From assembly GCA_014238195.1 (NCBI GenBank), contig JABABO010000101.1, positions 1 to 20,673 of the forward strand: 20,673 nt of DNA, written 5' to 3'. The translations under genes and the position numbers were made by a program. The DNA is from Kordiimonadaceae bacterium. GTDB taxonomy: Bacteria > Pseudomonadota > Alphaproteobacteria > Sphingomonadales > Kordiimonadaceae. The notes under the pieces were generated by a model. That model was not told where the DNA came from and did no database searches. It saw nothing but the letters and a program-made list of their open reading frames with translations. Every line of letters begins with the position of its first letter. The stretch's first letter is position 1. Shown one piece after another: positions 16,701 to 20,673 of this stretch.

Positions 16701-17386
16701 TGATTGGTGCCAACGGCAACGACACGCTTGGCGGTGGTGACGGTGATGATAGTGTAACAGGGGGCAGCGGTGATGATATTATCTACGGCGGCGACGGCGA
16801 TGATAATGTATCAGGGGATCAAGGTTCTGATACGATCTATGGCTTTGACGGCGATGATCATATTGATGGCGGTGCTGGTTCAGACATTATTATAAGCCGC
16901 AAAGGGGCTGATACTGTACTGGGCGGTGACGGCGATGACATGGTTTGGGGCGGTCTTGCGAATGACCAGATCACTGGTCATGACGGCAATGACACGCTTG
17001 GTGGTGGTCATGGGTCTGACACTATTGCTGGCGGTCTTGGTTCAGACGTGATTTTCAATGGGTTTGGTGATGACACAGTGAACGGCGGTAGCGGTGCTGA
17101 TACCCTGTGGGGTGGTTTTGATGACGACCAGCTGACAGGCGGCGCAGGGGCTGATAGCTTTCGTTATACGTTAACTGGTGGCAATGATCACATCACTGAT
17201 TTTGACCTTGACGAGGATATCTTTGACCTAACAGAAACAGGCATAACGGGGCTGGATACACTGGCCAGCACAGCCACTGATACCGCGGACGGTTTGCTGG
17301 TAACCCTAAGCGAAGACACATCAGTTCTGTTTACTGGGCTCAATGTCAGCGATCTGAGCTTAATGACGATAACCTTTACCCCTTAA
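10676..17386 (+). CDS. Giant cadherin/FG-GAP propeller/RTX protein, probable type I secreted surface protein
   Basis: A 2236-residue acidic protein without a Sec signal peptide. The order is: cadherin-like module (1-about 115), seven FG-GAP blades (125-624), cadherin-like module (about 625-732), seven blades (746-1251), cadherin-like module (about 1252-1353), seven blades (1365-1878), a Pro/Thr linker (about 1885-1907), about 22 RTX repeats (about 1922-2162) and a C-terminal tail with ITDFDLDEDIFDL that resembles a type I secretion cap. Each blade carries AGDxNGDGxxDxIIGA, an integrin-alpha-type Ca2+ loop, and ends in YVVFG; the last blade of each set ends in YVIFGGPxL. Seven blades close one beta-propeller, so three propellers are expected. 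An adhesion or matrix role is inferred from the modules; no enzyme domain is seen. It has its own promoter and long leader. A paralog follows 444 bp downstream. Confidence 0.9.
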   Translation: MTITFDNTKKVSVEENSTGVVLNLEARIDDGLADIGITYSITDVAGLNLFTINSRTGELSFNSVQFPSGPDYEDPKDHGSDNNYDVIVTATNTITLNTETHTLKITVTDEIDVTAIDTADYAPAYNLAHLNGENGFVTKAFDEREYNGWSVSNAGDINGDGIDDLAVGAFGFTWVGGVFKPGLTYVIFGTTNGFDPVLFPPDALDGTNGFSLYGIDQGDFSGSAVSNAGDVNGDGIDDLLIGAYGADQTAGSDSREGETYVVYGRDNGFSSRINLASLDGNNGFTIKGEGQYSESGQSVSSAGDVNGDGCDDILIWASTEHNSNKVGEAYVVFGGANLGASIELSALGGGDGFKLTSVGDISGRYGKAVADAGDINGDGYGDIIIGAAGANSNAGETYVVFGKSGGFDAELDLASLSSGNGSEGFILKGIDNDDRSGLSVSGAGDVNGDGYGDLIIGAYRGDPNGGDSGETYVVFGNGDKGAFGTGFSLSSLDGNNGFTINGHVASDRSGFSVASAGDVNGDGYDDLIIGARTVDTGLYDEGASYVVFGKSDFSSLTDGKLNLVDLNGSNGFALNGFIEDGQTGWSVSGAGDINGDGYDDMVIGAPRTDLYGADSGQTYVIFGGPALFQTVIFSDASVSVTEKTTSVFHDIDAIYNGGAADTIRYSISGDDAALFTMDTVTGALSFNTGPDYDRPQDKGRDNQYELTVTASSGTNANKGDSDTQNLTITVTEQAVKAITSGYEASYDLSDLMGKNGFTIRGIAEYDLSGYSVSDAGDVNGDGYDDVIIGAYYANSDTDKTYAGASYVVFGKSSGFASALDLASLSAGNGADGFIIKGIAEYDHSGASVSSAGDINGDGYDDLIIGAPGVGEYYNGASYVVFGKDSGFGTGLELSSLASGDGSAGFVLNNLDSDTLDNSGRSVSSAGDINGDGLDDLIIGAYGVSSFAGETYVVFGSTAANAFGSEFSLGDLSSGDGSKGFVLRGDQVGDNSGRSVSSAGDINDDGYDDLIIGAAGANSHAGETYVVFGKGSGLGSVIELSGLGGNNGFTVKGISGGVLDSNGLTRIGGDYSGWSVSSAGDVNGDGYADLIIGAWGVADLNDNSNVGESYIVFGKSGGFDPIDLATLSPDDGLVIKGHVLAGESGFSVSDVGDFNGDGIDDLIIGAKGANNAAGESYVVFGSTSLSSINLADLDGSNGFALNGIDPDDRSGRSVSGARDVNGDGYDDIIIGAINADRGVELEAGESYVIFGGPSLLRIDFDNADTVSVKEGSTGIVLNLEARLDGAGPDEGITYSISSNNALNFTIDAATGELHFDPSFDESAGTDYDVTITATSSNNNNLNGSHSLTISVNDQIDQGVEGYAPSYELSGLNGSNGFVLNGIGEYDSSGGSVSSAGDVNGDGIDDIIVGAYRRSSPRTPQIGESYVVFGSRDANGFEAAIELSSLDGSNGFVLKAVDIGDYSGRSVAGAGDINGDGYSDIIISSYRAEITNIGETYVVFGFNTDGTAAIELSSLDGHNGFKLNGIDDFDNSGRSVSSAGDVNGDGYGDLIIGASKAEGNDKRDAGESYVVFGKAGGFSAAMNLSSLDGSDGFKLNGIDASDFSGISVSTAGDVNGDGYDDIIIGAHQADPNDKNAAGETYVVYGQEGGFDAVLDLSSLDGSDGFKLNGIDGNDRSGRSVSSAGDLNGDGYDDLIIGAYRGDPNGGDSGESYIVFGDAGLSATIELSGLDGSDGFALRGIDAGDRSGFSVSSAGDVNGDGYGDLIIGAYKADPNDHFNAGESYVVFGGASFGATIELSSVGGSSVVVGGASLGATIELSNLNGSNGFVLNGQDQGDNSGNSVSTAGDVNGDGYDDIIIGAKFADPNNIYSAGKSYVIFGGPALISNASPPTPTPTPTPSPAPTPTPVDHSVRPTADLTASQTTPTPNDDFLEYGLEDNAIYALPGDDYADGGNGDDTIGGGPGNDTLEGGNHDDLLLGWLGDDLIFTRTEVDPSLGDGNNVVWAGPGDDTVIGANGNDTLGGGDGDDSVTGGSGDDIIYGGDGDDNVSGDQGSDTIYGFDGDDHIDGGAGSDIIISRKGADTVLGGDGDDMVWGGLANDQITGHDGNDTLGGGHGSDTIAGGLGSDVIFNGFGDDTVNGGSGADTLWGGFDDDQLTGGAGADSFRYTLTGGNDHITDFDLDEDIFDLTETGITGLDTLASTATDTADGLLVTLSEDTSVLFTGLNVSDLSLMTITFTP
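11048..12547 (+). repeat. FG-GAP propeller 1 (seven blades)
   Basis: Seven tandem units of about 65-75 residues, each with AGDxNGDG and a terminal Y-V-x-F/Y-G. Blade 3 has a degenerate end (ILIWAS instead of IIIGA). Blade 7 closes with YVIFGGPAL. Confidence 0.88.
12911..14428 (+). repeat. FG-GAP propeller 2 (seven blades)
   Basis: Seven units. Blade 4 has INDDG in place of INGDG, blade 5 has an insertion before its core, and blade 7 has GARD in place of GAGD. It closes with YVIFGGPSL. Confidence 0.88.
14768..16309 (+). repeat. FG-GAP propeller 3 (seven blades plus a collapsed blade remnant)
   Basis: Seven complete units. Blade 2 has IIISSY in place of IIIGA. Between blades 6 and 7 there is an extra 21-residue piece (16028-16090) that keeps only the edges of a blade. 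It closes with YVIFGGPAL. Confidence 0.88.
16028..16126 (+). repeat. Partial 63-bp-spaced tandem repeat inside propeller 3
   Basis: Bases 16028-16063 and 16091-16126 match at 35 of 36 positions (GGASFGATIELS and GGASLGATIELS). Between them, GGSSVVV (16070-16090) resembles the normal blade end GESYVVF at 17 of 21 bases, as expected if the middle of a blade was deleted in frame. Confidence 0.8.
16500..17165 (+). repeat. RTX nonapeptide array of the giant protein (about 22 repeats)
   Basis: Repeats run from PGDDYADGG to GGAGADSF, with one interruption (about 16620-16680, TRTEVDPSLGDGNN). They form the Ca2+-binding beta-roll preceding the C-terminal secretion tail. Confidence 0.9.
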
Positions 17387-17554
17387 AGCTTGGGTGATCG
17401 TAAAAATCTAAAATGATTTGGCGATGATCTCGTCTTCATATTGGCTTTTGCAATGATTGTAAAAATGAGCATGCAAAAATAGAGTATCAGTAAAAATTTC
17501 CCTCCAAAATTATTTTTACATCAATATGCATCTTTAAGAAGTATGTAATGTATG

Positions 17555-17582
17555 GTTAAAAATTTATTAATTGACTACTTAA
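17555..17582 (+). repeat. 28-bp direct repeat, right copy
   Basis: Exact partner of 10402-10429, containing the -35 box of the second giant gene. Confidence 0.9.
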
Positions 17583-17599
17583 AAGAGATAGCATAAGAT
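17571..17599 (+). promoter_or_regulatory. Promoter of the second giant gene
   Basis: TTGACT (17571-17576), 17-base spacer, TAAGAT (17594-17599). It is paired in sequence and spacing with the promoter at 10418-10446 and implies a leader of about 225 bases. Confidence 0.6.
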
Positions 17600-17814
17600 A
17601 AATCCCACCTTTAAGATGCCAGAAAGATGATTTTTTTTTGTTTACTAGCTGTTATTCCAGTGTTTTGGCGGCTTTAAACGTAAAGAAATTACTATTTTTA
17701 TACATGAAGTATTAAACAATGAACTACTTAAAATTAACCTTTGAATAAATTTTAGGTAAAAAATTAAAACTTAAAAGTAGAATATAAAATAAATTTAAGA
17801 TTAACGGGAAAACA

Positions 17815-17862
17815 CAGTTGGGATAAGACTATGACAATTACCTTTGATAATACCAAAAAAGT
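17815..17862 (+). repeat. 48-bp direct repeat across the start codon, right copy
   Basis: Exact partner of 10660-10707 covering the ribosome-binding region, the ATG at 17831 and the first codons. Confidence 0.9.
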
Positions 17863-20673
17863 TTCAGTTGAAGAAAATATCATAGGTTTTGTCATGAATC
17901 TGGAAGCCAGCATTGATGATGATCTCGCTGATGTTGGGATTACATACAGCATTGGGGCTGATGACACGATTGGAGGTGCTAATTATGATGCATTCACTGT
18001 TAAAAGCGATACGGGGGAGCTGAGCTTTAATTCTGATAAATTTCCGTCAGGCCCCACCAATAGCACGGATGAGGACATTATCTTTAATGTGATTGTCACA
18101 GCAACCAATTTTTCTACTGCCATTGAAACAGCGACCCATACCTTAGAAATTACCGTCACAAGCGAAACTTTTAAAGCGCCAAGCAGTGGCTCAATCAGTG
18201 ACACTGCGTCATTTTATTGGCTTTCCAGCCTTGATGGGAACAATGGTTTCCTCATTAATGGAAACCAAGATAATCAAAATAGAAAACAAGACACAAACGG
18301 TGCCAAACCAGATGACAACAAAAATCGTTTTTCAGTGTCTTCAGCAGGGGATATCAACGGCGATGGCTACGACGATGTGATCATTGGGGCTTGGGTGAAA
18401 ATTGGTCCATCTAATGCGAGAGACGATAGTGGCACCAACTATGTGGTGTTTGGTAAAAGTGGCGGTTTTAATGCCTCATTAGAGCTGTCCAAGCTGGATG
18501 GCACCAATGGCTTTGAAATCAATGATAGTACACAAAACTATAATAATGGCTTTTCCGTATCTGGCGCTGGCGATGTTAACGGTGATGGCTACGATGATTT
18601 GATCGTTGGGTCACCTTATGTAGCCCCTTATGTAAACGATTTTAAAGGTGCAAGCTTTGTGGTGTTTGGTTTCAATAATGATCCAGATACAGGTGGCGCC
18701 GCCATTTCGGAAATAGACCTATCACACCTGATAACTGGTGATGGCACCAATGGCTTTGCCATTAAGGGGGTTGCTGATGATGATTTTAGTGGATGGTCTG
18801 TGTCTAATGCTGGGGACATTAATGGCGATGGTTACGATGATGTGATCATTGGGGCAAAGGGTGCAAACGATTCTAAAGGTGCAAGTTTTGTGGTGTTTGG
18901 TCAAGAGGGTGGCTTTGACCCTGTCTTAGAACTATCCAGCTTAGCTGCAACAAACTCAGGACTCTCCAGCCTAAAAGGCTTTAAAATAAACGGCGTCGAC
19001 CCCGGTGATAAAAGTGGGGTTTCCGTATCCAGTGCGGGTGACGTCAACGGTGATGGGTACGATGACATTATCATTGGTGCATATAAAGCCACGCCACCTA
19101 AACCTGATGGACAGCCTCCTAATAATCATGAAAATTATGGCGAAAGCTATGTGGTGTTTGGTAAAACCACTGGCTTTACGTCTGTCTTAGAACTCTCCAG
19201 CCTTGATGGCAGCAATGGTTTTATAATTTATGGCGTTAGTCCTCGCGACTATAGTGGTTTTTCCGTCACCAGCGCTGGGGATGTTAACGGCGATGGGTAT
19301 GATGACCTGATCATCGGCGCACCACTTGCCTTCGATCCTATTGCAAATCGTGGAAGGGTAGGTGAGGCGGCTATCGTATATGGCTTCGATAATAAATCAG
19401 GCACGGCTTCTTCTGCTCTAGCTGCTCTAGACCTTGCCAATCTTGATGGCAAAAATGGATTTTTGATTGTCGGGGAAGGCGGCTTACCCAGAAATGGCCA
19501 CTATGACAATGCTGGCTGGTCCGTCGCTGGAGCAGGCGATGTTAACGGTGATGGCTACGATGATGTGATCATTGGGGCCTATGGCGCTGACTCCAATGGC
19601 AATATTGATGCAGGCGAAAGCTATGTGGTGTTTGGTTTCAATAATGACACCGATACGGATGACGTCCCTGTTTCAGTGATCGAGCTTTTCAACCTTCATA
19701 GCCGTGATGGTTTTAGGATCAATGGCAATAATCCAGGGGACCAATTTGGCAGGTCCGTATCTGGTGCAGGCGATGTTAACGGTGATGGTTATGATGATCT
19801 GATCGTTGGGGCACGGTATGCAGATAAAGATTTTAGCATACAATCTGATAGCGATGAAGGTGCCAGTTATATAATCTTTGGTGGGCCAACGCTTATTTTA
19901 GCGAATGAAGCTCATACATTAGATGGCGGCATTGCATTCTCACTGACCGAAGATGAGAATGGAACAGATGCTCCTCTAACAGCAACGGGTTCTTTTAGTA
20001 TAGAAGACAGAGAAGGTGTTACTAACACAAATGCTTATACATGGTATGCATCCACTCCTCCTCGTGGCACTGCTAGCGTCGATAATAATGGTAATTGGCA
20101 CTATGAAATAGACAACAATAAGAATGCTATTCAAAGCTTAGGGAAAGGTGATACCCTTGAAGAAACCTTCACAGTTTATGTAGCAGACGATAATCATAAC
20201 CCTCGCCAGCTTATCACCATCACGATTACAGGCGCCAATGACCCGGCAACGATTAGTGGTGAGACGTCAGGGTCTGTGACCGAAGACGACACACTCCCCG
20301 CGACAGGCACACTGACGATTACGGACGTGGATGACGGCGAAAACGTGTTTACGGAATCGACCTATCCAGGCACCTACGGCAGCTTAGTTATAGTGGATGA
20401 AGTGGAGACAGTGGATGATATTGAGGTTATATTAGACGATAAAGTTTGGACCTACACCTTAAATAACGATCATCCCATTGTTAATGCGCTTCCCGCTAAC
20501 GCGAAACTGAAAGACACCATCACTGTCACGTCAAACGACGACTCGGCCAATGCAACCATCACCATCACGATCAATGGTAACGATGATGATCCCAATGTTA
20601 CAGGCACCTTCACGGGCACAGTGGTTGAAGATAGTGATTCAAACGGGACAGCGACAGGCACCATTACCATCAG
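17831..20673 (+). CDS. Second giant FG-GAP propeller/VCBS protein (3' end outside window)
   Basis: Reading from ATG 17831 the frame stays open through the last base, giving 947 codons of a longer gene. The first 16 residues (MTITFDNTKKVSVEEN) are identical to those of the upstream giant protein, and there is no Sec signal peptide. The order is a cadherin-like module (about 1-120), seven FG-GAP blades (about 130-685) closing with YIIFGGPTL, then at least two VCBS-like domains (from about 700) with SVTEDD and WTYTLNN motifs, the last cut by the window edge. Blade 1 carries an Asn/Gln/Lys-rich insertion of about 20 residues before its Ca2+ loop. Unlike its neighbour it has one propeller, not three, before switching to VCBS-like modules. 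Those modules resemble the ones in the protein at the left edge, so a C-terminal RTX tail beyond the window is likely but not seen. Confidence 0.88.
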   Translation, partial: MTITFDNTKKVSVEENIIGFVMNLEASIDDDLADVGITYSIGADDTIGGANYDAFTVKSDTGELSFNSDKFPSGPTNSTDEDIIFNVIVTATNFSTAIETATHTLEITVTSETFKAPSSGSISDTASFYWLSSLDGNNGFLINGNQDNQNRKQDTNGAKPDDNKNRFSVSSAGDINGDGYDDVIIGAWVKIGPSNARDDSGTNYVVFGKSGGFNASLELSKLDGTNGFEINDSTQNYNNGFSVSGAGDVNGDGYDDLIVGSPYVAPYVNDFKGASFVVFGFNNDPDTGGAAISEIDLSHLITGDGTNGFAIKGVADDDFSGWSVSNAGDINGDGYDDVIIGAKGANDSKGASFVVFGQEGGFDPVLELSSLAATNSGLSSLKGFKINGVDPGDKSGVSVSSAGDVNGDGYDDIIIGAYKATPPKPDGQPPNNHENYGESYVVFGKTTGFTSVLELSSLDGSNGFIIYGVSPRDYSGFSVTSAGDVNGDGYDDLIIGAPLAFDPIANRGRVGEAAIVYGFDNKSGTASSALAALDLANLDGKNGFLIVGEGGLPRNGHYDNAGWSVAGAGDVNGDGYDDVIIGAYGADSNGNIDAGESYVVFGFNNDTDTDDVPVSVIELFNLHSRDGFRINGNNPGDQFGRSVSGAGDVNGDGYDDLIVGARYADKDFSIQSDSDEGASYIIFGGPTLILANEAHTLDGGIAFSLTEDENGTDAPLTATGSFSIEDREGVTNTNAYTWYASTPPRGTASVDNNGNWHYEIDNNKNAIQSLGKGDTLEETFTVYVADDNHNPRQLITITITGANDPATISGETSGSVTEDDTLPATGTLTITDVDDGENVFTESTYPGTYGSLVIVDEVETVDDIEVILDDKVWTYTLNNDHPIVNALPANAKLKDTITVTSNDDSANATITITINGNDDDPNVTGTFTGTVVEDSDSNGTATGTITI
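18218..19885 (+). repeat. FG-GAP propeller of the second giant protein (seven blades)
   Basis: Seven blades with AGDxNGDGYDD loops. Inter-blade loops are longer and more varied than in the first giant protein (for example FNNDTDTDD and TPPKPDGQPPNN), so the propeller is about 556 residues against 500-514. Confidence 0.88.

Larger units (their letters stand above)
17387..17830 (+). other. Regulatory region of the second giant gene (right copy of the duplicated leader)
   Basis: A 444-bp AT-rich region with no gene. Homology to 10296-10675 starts at about 17450 and runs to the start codon with almost unchanged spacing. Best-kept blocks are 17450-17515, 17555-17582, 17670-17696 and 17815-17830. 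The first 63 bases are unique and no clear terminator for the preceding giant gene was seen. Confidence 0.75.

Noticed and set aside
10676..20673. Tandem DNA repeats as a CRISPR or other non-coding array
   Set aside because: The period of about 200-225 bp keeps frame throughout and encodes blades; there are no short palindromic repeats with unique spacers.

Overview
The window looks like chromosomal DNA of a Gram-negative alphaproteobacterium, probably marine. The evidence is a suhB/mmgR-like small RNA with an exposed TTTCCTCCC stretch, a cobB-phhB pair, an N-formylglutamate amidohydrolase, and very large acidic calcium-binding proteins of the type I secretion class. I cannot name a genus. 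No phage, insertion sequence, CRISPR array or plasmid function was seen.

Layout. (1) 1-2727, plus strand: the 3' end of a large RTX protein with VCBS-like domains, three RTX arrays and an unrecognised, probably helical insert. (2) 2849-7017, minus strand: two S9-family (prolyl-oligopeptidase-like) exported proteins whose genes overlap by ATGA. The first gene keeps the full Ser-Asp-His triad. The second has lost every catalytic residue and looks like a dedicated pseudoenzyme. (3) 7416-9046: tRNA-Val(GAC) on the minus strand, an N-formylglutamate amidohydrolase on the plus strand, and a probable small RNA on the minus strand. (4) 9047-10080, plus strand: a Sir2-family deacylase followed by pterin-4a-carbinolamine dehydratase. 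(5) 10296-20673, plus strand: two tandem paralogous giant genes, each behind a copy of the same roughly 380-bp promoter and leader. The first (2236 aa) is complete: three cadherin-like modules, three propellers of exactly seven FG-GAP blades, a Pro/Thr linker and an RTX tail. The second runs off the right edge. It has one N-terminal module, another seven-blade propeller, then VCBS-like domains that resemble those of the protein at the left edge.

How it fits together. The flanking regions encode giant, repeat-built, probably Ca2+-stabilised extracellular proteins. None of those whose N-terminus is visible has a Sec signal peptide, and the two with visible C-termini end like type I secretion substrates. 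No type I exporter is present in the window. The S9 pair sits between RTX genes, but a functional link is only inference. The most notable observations are the active/dead S9 pair, the strict seven-blade architecture (28 blades in four propellers), and the duplicated, spacing-conserved promoter and long 5' leader of the two giant genes.
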